The position numbers and the translations under genes were made by a program. DNA of 64,000 nt from Myxococcus flavus. GTDB taxonomy: Bacteria > Myxococcota > Myxococcia > Myxococcales > Myxococcaceae. The notes under the pieces are model-generated. The model saw only the letters and a program-made list of their open reading frames with translations, did no database searches and was not told the DNA's origin. This document shows, piece after piece, positions 16,590 through 24,745 of the stretch (positions are counted from its first letter, which is position 1; each line of letters begins with the position of its first letter). The stretch covers positions 8,990,001 through 9,054,000 of the forward strand of contig NZ_CP143624.1 of assembly GCF_050038885.1 (NCBI RefSeq), written 5' to 3'.

Positions 16590-17624
16590 TCAGGCCGTCT
16601 TCCGGGGACGCGGCTCCGCCTGCGGCTTCACGTAGAACTGCCGGGCCCAGGCGCGGTAGGCATGGATGGGGCCGTCCTCCGCCACGAGCACGGGACGCTC
16701 CTTCCACTGCTTCGCCTCCCAGACGGGCACGTCCTGGTCGATGATGGCGCTCATCTCCGCGGCGGACTTCTTCCACAGCAGCCGGGTGGCGAGCGCCGAG
16801 GGGAGCCGGCGGATGGACAGCACGCTGTGCAGGTGGATGCAGGTGTCGTCCACGGGCACCGGGAAGAAGACGAGGCAGTACTGCATCGACAGCTTCAGGG
16901 TGACCTGGCCCCGCTCGACGACGATGCCCAGCCCATGGCAGGAGATGTCGAGCGTGCCCTCCGCCTCCTTCGCGAGCGCCTTCACCAGGCCGAAGAAGGT
17001 GAAGCGCTGGCGGGTGCGGTGGGTATAGACGTGCTTGTCGACCTCCACCGACGTCGTGACGCTCTGCTGACCGTGCAGCCAGGTGCTGTGGACGTTGTCC
17101 GCGCCATTCTCACAGAACTCCTGCACGTGGGTGCGCAGCTTCCAGGTCCGCGCCGGCAGGAATCCCGTCCAGCCCGGGTCCGTGGCCTCGAAGAGCTCGG
17201 GCGGCTCCCACTCGGGCGCCGCGTCGTCGGGGTGATGCCAGACGAAAATCTGCCCGCTGGCCTCGCGGAGCAGCCACGAGCGCACGGCGATGCGTGGCTT
17301 CGCCTTGCTGTAGGGGACATGCGCGACGGCGCCGTCTCCGCCGATGCGCCACGCGTGGAGCGGGCACACCATGTTGTCCCCCTCCACGCAGCCGCCCTTG
17401 CCCAGGTGCGTGCCCAGGTGGGGACAATACGCCTCGATGAGCCGGGGCACGCCGCTCGCCGTCCGGAACAGCACCAACTCCTGCCCGAAGATGCGGAGGT
17501 TCTGGTGCGTCCCCGGTGGCAGCGCGTCCGATGCGGCGACGCGGAACCAGCCAACGGGATAGGGAGACATCGGGAAACGGGATGACAGGGATTCGGACAC
17601 GGAAGCCTCGCAAAGCGAAGCCAT
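16590..17624 (-). CDS. Rieske non-heme iron oxygenase
   Basis: This is a 344-residue oxygenase component. The Rieske [2Fe-2S] ligands are C67PH69 and C87PLH90. The mononuclear iron site is DNVHSTWLH, giving His179 and His184 with a later Asp. It resembles single-component sterol-desaturase/KshA or RedG-like oxygenases rather than two-subunit ring-hydroxylating dioxygenases. It is convergent with the adenylation gene and ends 5 bp from it. Its position suggests a tailoring step of the cluster, but it has its own promoter region and could be independent. Confidence 0.85.
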   Translation of the reverse strand: MASLCEASVSESLSSRFPMSPYPVGWFRVAASDALPPGTHQNLRIFGQELVLFRTASGVPRLIEAYCPHLGTHLGKGGCVEGDNMVCPLHAWRIGGDGAVAHVPYSKAKPRIAVRSWLLREASGQIFVWHHPDDAAPEWEPPELFEATDPGWTGFLPARTWKLRTHVQEFCENGADNVHSTWLHGQQSVTTSVEVDKHVYTHRTRQRFTFFGLVKALAKEAEGTLDISCHGLGIVVERGQVTLKLSMQYCLVFFPVPVDDTCIHLHSVLSIRRLPSALATRLLWKKSAAEMSAIIDQDVPVWEAKQWKERPVLVAEDGPIHAYRAWARQFYVKPQAEPRPRKTA

Positions 17625-17733
17625 ACGCTCGTTCCCGCAAAGACAGACTTCAAGGACCTGCCGAGACCTGTCTTCCAGCGCTACCCGTGATGCGGGGCTT
17701 CATCCTCCGGTGTCCCTGGCATGCCGCCGCGGC

Positions 17734-18957
17734 TCAGATGCCCGCGCCACCGCCGGGTGCGGACGGGAGCCCCGGGGCGCCCGGAAGGACGAGCCCGGCG
17801 CAGCGCCCCCCCATGATGGACTCCAGCCCCTCCTGGAGTGACGCCAGGGATTGCTCGCCGATGCGGCGTGACAGCTCCTGGCCCGAGCCATCCAGGAAGA
17901 CGAACGTGGGAACGCCGCGGATGCCGTGGCGGGCGGCGGCCAGGCGCCCTTCGACGGTCCCGACGTCCAGGCGGAGGACGTCCACACCCGCGCCCTTGCA
18001 ATGCTGCTCGGCCAGGGCCACCACCGGTTCCATCCGCTCGCAGATGGGACAGCTGCGGCTCACGAACTCCACCAGCGTCGGGCGCTCGACCGCGAGGCGC
18101 CCGGACGCGCCACTGCTGGATGGGATGAACGGCGCCTCCGGAAGAGCACAGGCGCCCTCCCCCGCCGCGTCGGCGGTGCACGCCACGCCCGCCTCGGGCG
18201 CGGCGACGTCCGCGGGCGATGCGGGAGCCTCCGCCACGAGGACCGGCGCCCCCTGCGCGCCCGAGGACGGAACGAGGACCTCGAGCGAGTCCGTGAAGAG
18301 CAACAGGCCCAGCCCCGCGAGCATCACGCCCGTGGCGACCTCGAACTTGCGGAGGTGCCGCTTCGCGCGCTCCAGCCAGCGAAGCGCGAGCGGCGCGATG
18401 GCGGCGACGAGCAGCAGCGGCACCGACAGCCCCGCGGCATAGGTGCCGAGGTAGAGCGCGCCCGTGAGCGGCTCCGAGGTGGACGCGGCGGTATAGGTGA
18501 GCACCGCGCCCAGCACCGGACCGATGCAGGGCGTCCATCCCAGCGCGAAGGCCGCTCCGAACAGGAAGGCCCCCAGCAGGCCGCCATTGCGCTGCACCTT
18601 CCCCAGCCACGGTCGCGACTCCCTGTCCAGCCAGGGCACCTGGATGAGGCCCATCTGCTTGAGCCCCAGGAGGAACAGCGCGAGCCCTCCGAACTGGAGC
18701 ATCCCGCTCCGGTGCTCCGCGAGCGCCCCGCCCACGGTGGTGGCCGCCATCCCCAGCGCGACGAACACGGTGCTCAGCCCCAGGGAGAACGCCACCGCCA
18801 CGCCCCAGGGCCTCCGGACGCCGCCGCCTGCCTCGCGGAGCTGCGCCAGGGACACGCCCGCCAGATATGACAGGTAGAGCGGAACGAGCGGCAGGACACA
18901 GGGCGAGAGGAACGTCAGCAGGCCCGCCAGGAAGATGCCAGGAAGGGTCAGCGTCAT
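17734..18957 (-). CDS. CcdA/DsbD-like transmembrane electron transporter with C-terminal thioredoxin domain
   Basis: This is a 407-residue inner-membrane protein. Six or so hydrophobic segments (about 1-230) carry the CcdA cysteines, Cys20 in LSPCVLPLVP and Cys144 in GWTPCIGP. A low-complexity Ala/Pro linker leads to a periplasmic thioredoxin domain with C303PIC306 and the cis-proline motif RGVPTF. The family moves reducing equivalents from cytoplasmic thioredoxin to periplasmic thiols (cytochrome c maturation or disulfide reduction). An ECF-type promoter identical in layout to that of the neighbouring sigma gene lies 59 bp upstream, so it is probably a member of that sigma factor's regulon. 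Confidence 0.9.
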   Translation of the reverse strand: MTLTLPGIFLAGLLTFLSPCVLPLVPLYLSYLAGVSLAQLREAGGGVRRPWGVAVAFSLGLSTVFVALGMAATTVGGALAEHRSGMLQFGGLALFLLGLKQMGLIQVPWLDRESRPWLGKVQRNGGLLGAFLFGAAFALGWTPCIGPVLGAVLTYTAASTSEPLTGALYLGTYAAGLSVPLLLVAAIAPLALRWLERAKRHLRKFEVATGVMLAGLGLLLFTDSLEVLVPSSGAQGAPVLVAEAPASPADVAAPEAGVACTADAAGEGACALPEAPFIPSSSGASGRLAVERPTLVEFVSRSCPICERMEPVVALAEQHCKGAGVDVLRLDVGTVEGRLAAARHGIRGVPTFVFLDGSGQELSRRIGEQSLASLQEGLESIMGGRCAGLVLPGAPGLPSAPGGGAGI

Positions 18958-19015
18958 CGCGCGCCTCCCGCGCGGGGGCCGTGCGGCCGCTGGATACGTG
19001 GACTCATGCGCCCGA

Positions 19016-19044
19016 GGACACGACCGGCGCGCGAGAAAGTTCCC
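19016..19044 (-). promoter_or_regulatory. Predicted ECF sigma promoter for the CcdA-thioredoxin gene
   Basis: On the minus strand GGGAAC (19044-19039) is followed after exactly 17 bases by GTGTCC (19021-19016). The same two hexamers with the same spacing precede the ECF sigma gene. GGAAC is the classic ECF -35 core. A start site near 19008 would give a leader of about 50 bases before the ATG at 18957. Confidence 0.65.
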
Positions 19045-19062
19045 GGCACCGGCGGCGCCGCT

Positions 19063-19821
19063 TCACGGCGTGAAGCTCGCCAGGGCATCCAGCAGCACGG
19101 GGGCTTCCAGCTCCGAGACCGCCAGTGCGACCTGCTCGCTTCCGCGCTGCGCCACGCAGATGCGCTCCCCCACCGGCCCCTGCGTGCAGCGCGTCCCCGC
19201 GCCCGCGAAGCTCGCCGCGTGCCGCGCCGCGGCCGAGCCCGGCGGTGGCAGGAAGAGCGTCATGGCCTTGTTCCCATGCCGGTACTGCAGCGACGCCGAG
19301 AGGCTCCCATGCAGCTCACAGCGCCGCGCGCCCAGGAGCGTCGCGCCGGGCACCTCCGGGACCTCCACCGAGTAGCCGACCTCGCGCTCCACCCAGGCCT
19401 TCACCTCGGAGGGGTCCGACGACTCGAACTCACAGGGCGCGGTGCGCGAGAAGGTCTTCAGGTGGTGCCGTTCGAGGTCGAAGGCCAGCGCCTCGTTCAT
19501 GCCCCGGGGCCACAACGCCCAGCCGCCACCGAGCACGGCGACCGTCGCGGCCAGGCCCGCGACCCGCCTCGGCCACGAGGACGAGGGCTGTGCACGCGGC
19601 ACCAGCCGGGAGACCCGGGCCCGCAGCTCGGGAGGCACGGGCGGCACCGCGGCCAGCTCCGCCTTCATCCGCTCACGCAGCCCGGCATAGCGGGCCGCCT
19701 CGCGAGCGCAGCCCACGCACCGGCCCAGGTGGAGCTCCACCGCCCCCTGCTCATGTGCCTGGACCTCACCGTCGAACCACGCGGAGAGACGCTCCTGCCA
19801 CGCCGGGCTACAGGCTTCCAT
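19063..19821 (-). CDS. Zinc-finger anti-sigma factor, membrane anchored
   Basis: This is a 252-residue protein. The N-terminus carries an HxxxCxxC zinc anti-sigma motif (HLGRCVGC). A single membrane segment (VAGLAATVAVLGGGWALW) follows at about residue 85-105, and then a periplasmic domain of about 145 residues. The periplasmic part has several cysteines and could act as a sensor. The gene overlaps the end of the ECF sigma gene by 14 bp, the usual arrangement of a sigma and its cognate inhibitor. Given the co-regulated CcdA-thioredoxin gene, an envelope thiol-redox signal is plausible. Confidence 0.88.
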   Translation of the reverse strand: MEACSPAWQERLSAWFDGEVQAHEQGAVELHLGRCVGCAREAARYAGLRERMKAELAAVPPVPPELRARVSRLVPRAQPSSSWPRRVAGLAATVAVLGGGWALWPRGMNEALAFDLERHHLKTFSRTAPCEFESSDPSEVKAWVEREVGYSVEVPEVPGATLLGARRCELHGSLSASLQYRHGNKAMTLFLPPPGSAAARHAASFAGAGTRCTQGPVGERICVAQRGSEQVALAVSELEAPVLLDALASFTP

Positions 19822-20329
19822 GTGCCTTCTCCTTCTCGAGGAACTCGAACATCGCCAGCCGCGCCCGGGCGAGGCGCGAGCGAACCGTCCCCACGGGGCA
19901 GCCCTGGACCTGGGCGATTTCCTCGTAACTCAGCTCTTCGACCTCGCGCAGCCAGAGGGCGTCGCGCCACTCGGGCGCCAGCGAGTCCAGCGCGGACCGC
20001 ATGGCCGAGCTGAGGGTGCGCGCATGCAGCTCCGACTCCAGGTCGACGGAGGGCTCGCACACGGCGTCCTTGCCGAGCCCACCCGCCAGCACCTCCAGTC
20101 GGGGGCGCATGCCACGACGGGAGTTGAGGAACACGGTGCGCTGCACCGCGAGCAACCAGCCCTTCAGCCGCTCCGGGTCCCGCAGCTCGCCACGGCACTC
20201 CAGGGCTCGCGCGACGGTCTCCTGGACCAGGTCGTCCGCCTCCGCGGCGCTGCCCGTCAGCCGGCGCCCCACCCGCCGCAGGGCGGGGAGGTGCTCCAGG
20301 GCTCGCTCGATGAAGGCACGGGCGCTCAC
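19808..20329 (-). CDS. ECF-family RNA polymerase sigma factor
   Basis: This is a 173-residue sigma-70 family protein. Region 2 contains AEADDLVQETVARAL and region 4 the helix-turn-helix LSYEEIAQVQGCPVGTVRSRLARARL. I choose the GTG at 20329 (VSARAFIERALEH). The open frame continues to an ATG at 20383, but a predicted ECF promoter occupies 20339-20367, inside that extension. Its expected transcription start, about 20332, leaves the GTG at the very 5' end of a nearly leaderless mRNA. The gene appears autoregulated and is followed by its anti-sigma factor. Confidence 0.88.
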   Translation of the reverse strand: MSARAFIERALEHLPALRRVGRRLTGSAAEADDLVQETVARALECRGELRDPERLKGWLLAVQRTVFLNSRRGMRPRLEVLAGGLGKDAVCEPSVDLESELHARTLSSAMRSALDSLAPEWRDALWLREVEELSYEEIAQVQGCPVGTVRSRLARARLAMFEFLEKEKAHGSL

Positions 20330-20338
20330 GATGCCGAA

Positions 20339-20367
20339 GGACACAAGAGGGCGGGAGAAAAGTTCCC
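20339..20367 (-). promoter_or_regulatory. Predicted autoregulated ECF promoter of the sigma gene
   Basis: GGGAAC at 20367-20362 and GTGTCC at 20344-20339 are separated by 17 bases on the minus strand, exactly as upstream of the CcdA-thioredoxin gene. The surrounding bases also agree (GGGAACTTT). The predicted transcript starts within a few bases of the GTG start codon. Confidence 0.65.
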
Positions 20368-20519
20368 GCCACGTCCACGCCATACCGTCCGTGCACCCGC
20401 CCCGAGCACTTGCGTCACCCGCCCGTCACTGCGACCTGACGCCTGCCCGCTCGCCCGCAACCGGTCCTCGACTTCCCCCCTGCTCCTGACGATGATGGCC
20501 GCTCGCGTCACCGGGCCAC

Positions 20520-23500
20520 ATGGAATCCACCAGAGCTGAACGGCCTCGCCAGCGGTGGGCTCGAATCATCGCGGGCGTGCTCCTGAGTCTTGTTGCGCTT
20601 CCCGCGCTGGCACTGCTGACGGCGGTGTTCCTGCTGCACGACCTCGCCCGCCCCTGGCTGAAGCGGCAGATTGTTCCCAGGGTGGAGGCCGCCACGGGGC
20701 TCCAGGTGGACTACCAGGCCGCCCAGGTCTCCTTGCTCTCGGGGCTGAGGCTGGAAGGGCTGGTGGTGCGCACACCCGCCCCGTTCCAGGATGCCGCGCC
20801 GGAGCTGCTGCGCCTCGGCGCCCTGGAGGCGCAGTGGTCTCCGGGCTCACTCCTGAGCGGAACCACCCTGGTCGAGCGGGTGGTGGTGCGAGACGTGGCC
20901 CTCGCCCTGGTCGCCGACGACGCCGGCCCCACGTCCCTTTCGAGCCTGTCGTCAGGAACCGAGGCGACGGAGACTCCGCCCGTTGAAGCGCCCGTGGGTC
21001 CTTCGCGGCAGGCCGCCGACCTCCTGGGAGCCGCGCTTCCCGTGCGGCAGGTCGAGGTGTCCGGCGTGTCGTTGCACTACGTCCGCGTCCGGGACGGAGA
21101 CGTGCTCGAGCGCTGGTCGCTGCAGGGCCTCGCGGCCACGGTCGAGGCGAAGGAAGAGGAAGGGGCATGGAAGGTCTTCGCGAACCTGGGCCAGACAGAC
21201 TCCCCGCTCCCGCTCGAGGTGAGCCGCGAGACGTCGGACACGCCCCCCGCGCTCGCGCAACTGGAGCTGGCCCTCTCATTGGAGGCTGACGCATCGGCCG
21301 CGCACGTGCGGATCGGCCTCGATGTCGCTCGGCAGACCTTCGACCCACGGTTCTCGGTCCGCGCCCTGCTGCACGGCGCGGCGTCCGCGCGGTTCGACGT
21401 CGAGAACCAGCGCATCGCCGTCGAGCTGGAGCGCACCCGCCTGACGGACAGCGCCGAGCTCCAAGGCCAGGTCGTGCTCCCCGACGCGGCGGACGCGTCC
21501 CCCGTCGTGTCGCGGGCCCTCGCGGACATCGAGCTCGCCAAGCTGCTTCAAGCCCTCCCGGCGGACCTGCGCCCGTTCTCGCTCCAGCACGGCAAGGTGC
21601 ATCTCGACGCCCAGGACGTCACGCTCAGCGCGATGCCGCAGCTGGGGCCTCGCGGCAAGCTGGGCCTGGACGTGGAGGTCGCCTCGCTCCGGATGCCGGG
21701 CGAGCAGCTCCCTCTGACGCTCGGCAACGGGCGGGTCTCCCTGGAGGCGACACCTGACCCGCAGCGGGGCCTGGCCGCGCGCGTGGCGTTCGGGCTGGAG
21801 GGGCTCGACGTCGGAGGCCCCACGGCCGTGCGCATCCCGAAGGCGCAGGGCGAATTGAAGGGGCACCAGCTCCGGCCGGAGCCGTCATCGCCGCTCCAGG
21901 TCGCGGGGGATGCCACGCTGTCGGGCCGGGTGGAGGCGCTGGACCTCCGGACGCCCGACATCCGGGCACAGGTGGAGCGCATGGGCTTCCAGCTCCAGGC
22001 CCCCCTGGCCGGCGAGGCGCCGTACACCTTGAGCGCGGACCTCCCCGTGGAGGTGCTCCGCGTCGTGCTGGCCGACGGGCGCGAGGTGCTCGAGGGGCCC
22101 GTGCGCGTGAAGCTCGATGCCTCGGAGGTGTTTCCCGAGCTGGACGCGGCGCAGCTCAGCCGTGGCCGAGCCCAGCTCGTGGTCGACGTGGGCCAGCTGC
22201 AGGCAACGCTCGACGCCACCAAGGGAGCCGATGACGTCGCCTACACCCTGGCCGTGAGGACCCCGGACCTCGTCCCGGCCCGCCCCTTCATTCCCAACGA
22301 GGTCGCGGCGCGCCTTCCGTGGCGCAAGCTGGGCGTGAGCCTCTCGTCCAAGGGCAGCGTGGCGGCGCTCTTCTCCCCTGCTCCACGGCTGGAGCACCAC
22401 ACGGAGCTGCGCCTGGAACAGCCGGCCTGGGATGACATCCAGGCCCGAAGCGTCGCCATGGTGGTGCGCTCGCAGGGAGACGCGTGGCGGCACAAGGGGG
22501 CCCTGGACCTCCGGGTCGAGGGGCTCCGGGCCGGAGAGACCGACATCGGCCTTCAGCACCAGACGCTGACCCTGGACCTCGACCGCCGGAAGCCCGCGCT
22601 CCGCCTCGGACTCGCCAGCCAGGCGGAGCCGAAGCTCGCGCTCGATGTGGCGCTGGCGTTCGACCGGAAGGCCCGCGCGCTTCGCTGCGACGTGAAGGGC
22701 GAGGTCCCTCCACTCGCCCCGCTGGCGCCGCTGCTGGCCAAGGCCCAGCTCCCTCCAGAGCTCGACACCTCGCGGCTGTCCGTGGGCCTCGAGCTGCACG
22801 GCACGCTGCGCGGCGTGCTCACGGGATTTGCCGCGGATGGAACCCCGCGGATGGCGCCCAACCCGCAGCGGACCGCCAGCTTCGACGGCACCGCGGTGGT
22901 GGATGCACGCGGCATCCGCTGGCGGCAGGATGCCTTGACGGTCAACGTTCCCGCGCTGCGCTGGCAGGTGGCGTCGCGCGTCGATGGGCCAGGGCGGACC
23001 CTCCACAGCGACCTGCGCGTGGAGCGCCTCATGGTCGGCCTGAGCGACAGCCGGCTGGTCTTCCGGGACCTGGTCAGTGACACCACCGCCACCTTCACCG
23101 AGGCGCTCGAGGCGGGGGAAATCGGACTGAAGCAGCACCTGAGCCTTCGCACGCTCGAGCAGAATCCCGCGCTGCCCTACCCCATCCAGGACGTGACCGC
23201 GTCACTCTCCGCGCGGCGCAAGCCCACCGGCGTCATCCATGTTCCCGAGCTCCAGCTGACCAACGCGGCCACCAGCACCCATCTGAAGGTCCGGGCGCGG
23301 CTCGACCTCAGCGAGGACCGGCGCCGACTGGGGCTCCGAGGCGAGCTGGCCCAGGACATGGCGAAGCTCACGCAGCCCGGCACCGTCGAGGGCAAGGGCA
23401 AGGTCACGGTGGATTTCCGGGTGGCCTCGCCCGACCTGGTCGTCTACCGGACCTTCTCCAACCTGCGTCTCCAGGACCTGCACCTGAAGCTCCCCGAACA

Positions 23501-24209
23501 GGGCTTCGAAATCGAAGCGATGGACGGCAACGTCCCGCTCACCGAGGACCTGGAGCTCGCCCAGGGCAAGGTGCGGCTGCTGAGCGACATCGATGTGAAT
23601 CCCTACCCGATGCTGCGCTTCGCCGACCAGCACCCCTTGCTCTCACGCAGCGGGTACGTGACCGCCAGGCGCATCACCACGCCGTTCGCCACCATCGCGC
23701 CACTGGCGGGCAACCTGTCCATCAACCAGCACGTGGCCGCCATGACGCAGCTGGAGATGGGCGTTCGCGGAGGGCGCATCACCGGGCAGTGGCTGCTGGA
23801 CTGGCAGGGCAAGCGCTCCACCCTGGAGGCGCGCGTGCGGGCCACCGGTGTGCAGTCGTCCCGAGGCGAGCCCTTCGACGGCAATGCCGCAGTGGTCATC
23901 TCCGCCAAGGACCGCAGCATCGACGGGCGCGCGGAGATTCTCCGGATTGGCAATCGCCACCTGCTGGACCTGCTCGACATCGAAGACCCCCGCCACGTCG
24001 ACCCCGCGACCAATCGCGTCCGCTATGCCTTGAAGCTGGGCTACCCGGAGCACGTGCGGGTGAGCTTCAACCGCGGCTTCGGCAGCCTGAGCATCACCAT
24101 GGGTGGCCTGGCGAAGCTGGTCAGCATCGATGAAATCCGGGGCATTCCCATGGGCCCCATCGTCGATCAGCTCATCAAATCCATGACCCCTCCGGAGACC
24201 ACGCCATGA
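20520..24209 (+). CDS. AsmA/YdbH-like envelope protein
   Basis: This is a 1229-residue protein with one N-terminal membrane anchor (about residues 15-42) followed by a long beta-rich region with repeated short amphipathic strands. The architecture fits AsmA-like bridge proteins that span the periplasm and move lipids. The C-terminal part (SFNRGFGSLSITMGGLAKL, IPMGPIVDQLIKSM) resembles the end of YdbH. It overlaps the following DUF1318-like lipoprotein gene by 4 bp (ATGA), matching the YdbH-YdbL pairing known in Enterobacteria, although this protein is longer than YdbH (about 880 residues). The small lipoprotein YnbE is not seen between them. No strong ribosome site precedes the chosen ATG. 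Confidence 0.72.
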   Translation: MESTRAERPRQRWARIIAGVLLSLVALPALALLTAVFLLHDLARPWLKRQIVPRVEAATGLQVDYQAAQVSLLSGLRLEGLVVRTPAPFQDAAPELLRLGALEAQWSPGSLLSGTTLVERVVVRDVALALVADDAGPTSLSSLSSGTEATETPPVEAPVGPSRQAADLLGAALPVRQVEVSGVSLHYVRVRDGDVLERWSLQGLAATVEAKEEEGAWKVFANLGQTDSPLPLEVSRETSDTPPALAQLELALSLEADASAAHVRIGLDVARQTFDPRFSVRALLHGAASARFDVENQRIAVELERTRLTDSAELQGQVVLPDAADASPVVSRALADIELAKLLQALPADLRPFSLQHGKVHLDAQDVTLSAMPQLGPRGKLGLDVEVASLRMPGEQLPLTLGNGRVSLEATPDPQRGLAARVAFGLEGLDVGGPTAVRIPKAQGELKGHQLRPEPSSPLQVAGDATLSGRVEALDLRTPDIRAQVERMGFQLQAPLAGEAPYTLSADLPVEVLRVVLADGREVLEGPVRVKLDASEVFPELDAAQLSRGRAQLVVDVGQLQATLDATKGADDVAYTLAVRTPDLVPARPFIPNEVAARLPWRKLGVSLSSKGSVAALFSPAPRLEHHTELRLEQPAWDDIQARSVAMVVRSQGDAWRHKGALDLRVEGLRAGETDIGLQHQTLTLDLDRRKPALRLGLASQAEPKLALDVALAFDRKARALRCDVKGEVPPLAPLAPLLAKAQLPPELDTSRLSVGLELHGTLRGVLTGFAADGTPRMAPNPQRTASFDGTAVVDARGIRWRQDALTVNVPALRWQVASRVDGPGRTLHSDLRVERLMVGLSDSRLVFRDLVSDTTATFTEALEAGEIGLKQHLSLRTLEQNPALPYPIQDVTASLSARRKPTGVIHVPELQLTNAATSTHLKVRARLDLSEDRRRLGLRGELAQDMAKLTQPGTVEGKGKVTVDFRVASPDLVVYRTFSNLRLQDLHLKLPEQGFEIEAMDGNVPLTEDLELAQGKVRLLSDIDVNPYPMLRFADQHPLLSRSGYVTARRITTPFATIAPLAGNLSINQHVAAMTQLEMGVRGGRITGQWLLDWQGKRSTLEARVRATGVQSSRGEPFDGNAAVVISAKDRSIDGRAEILRIGNRHLLDLLDIEDPRHVDPATNRVRYALKLGYPEHVRVSFNRGFGSLSITMGGLAKLVSIDEIRGIPMGPIVDQLIKSMTPPETTP

Positions 24210-24745
24210 GACATCGTGGGTTGCTGCTGTGGGCCGCCCTCGTCGCTCCCGGGTGCATCAGCGCCCCGGAGATCGTCATGGTCGACCGCGCCACGGCGCT
24301 CGAGGAACAGGCCTCGGGCTCGTTCAAGGACGTGGAGCAGCGGCTGGCCCGCGCGGGCATGAATCCGACGCCAGCGCCGCTCACCCCCAACCAGCTGGAG
24401 GAGCTGGGCATCCAGCCCACGCCGCTGGTCGAGAACATCGGCAGGACGCCGGCGGACCGCATCGACGATCTGCTGCGGCGGCACTGCGTGGGCGAAGGGA
24501 AGGACGGGCTGCTGGTGGCCACCCGGCGCCGCTGCCGGGCCGGACGCATGACGTCCGATGACGTCGCCCTGGTCGAGCGGGTGAACCGCTCCCGGAAGCA
24601 GCTCTGGCAGTGGATGAAGTCCGTCCGTCCCGGCGTCCCGGAGGAGACGCTGCGCCAGAACTGGCAGCGGATGCACTCGGAGGGCGTCGTCTGTGGGGGC
24701 TGGGTCGAGGCCGCGGACGGCACCTGGGGAGAGAAGAAGTGCTGA
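24206..24745 (+). CDS. DUF1318-like (YdbL-like) lipoprotein
   Basis: This is a 179-residue protein with a lipoprotein signal: hydrophobic LLLWAALVAPGC with Cys17 as the probable lipidated residue. Residues about 105-179 resemble DUF1318: VNRSRKQLWQWM, then EETLRQNWQRMHSEGV. In YdbL this unit follows a secreted chain and partners with YdbH. The middle segment (PTPAPLTPNQLEEL) looks like a flexible linker. It is coupled to the AsmA/YdbH-like gene (4-bp overlap) and overlaps the start of the PD40-TPR gene by 7 bp, so the three probably form one envelope operon. Confidence 0.68.
   Translation: MRHRGLLLWAALVAPGCISAPEIVMVDRATALEEQASGSFKDVEQRLARAGMNPTPAPLTPNQLEELGIQPTPLVENIGRTPADRIDDLLRRHCVGEGKDGLLVATRRRCRAGRMTSDDVALVERVNRSRKQLWQWMKSVRPGVPEETLRQNWQRMHSEGVVCGGWVEAADGTWGEKKC

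Noticed and set aside
1..17624. Firm identification of the cluster as that of DKxanthene or another named metabolite
   Set aside because: The starter and heterocycle logic agree, but most of the assembly line is outside the window and I cannot compare sequences, so no product name is assigned.
20330..20383. Longer N-terminus of the ECF sigma factor starting at the ATG at 20383
   Set aside because: The extension would lie upstream of, and contain, the predicted ECF promoter, and family similarity begins at the GTG at 20329.
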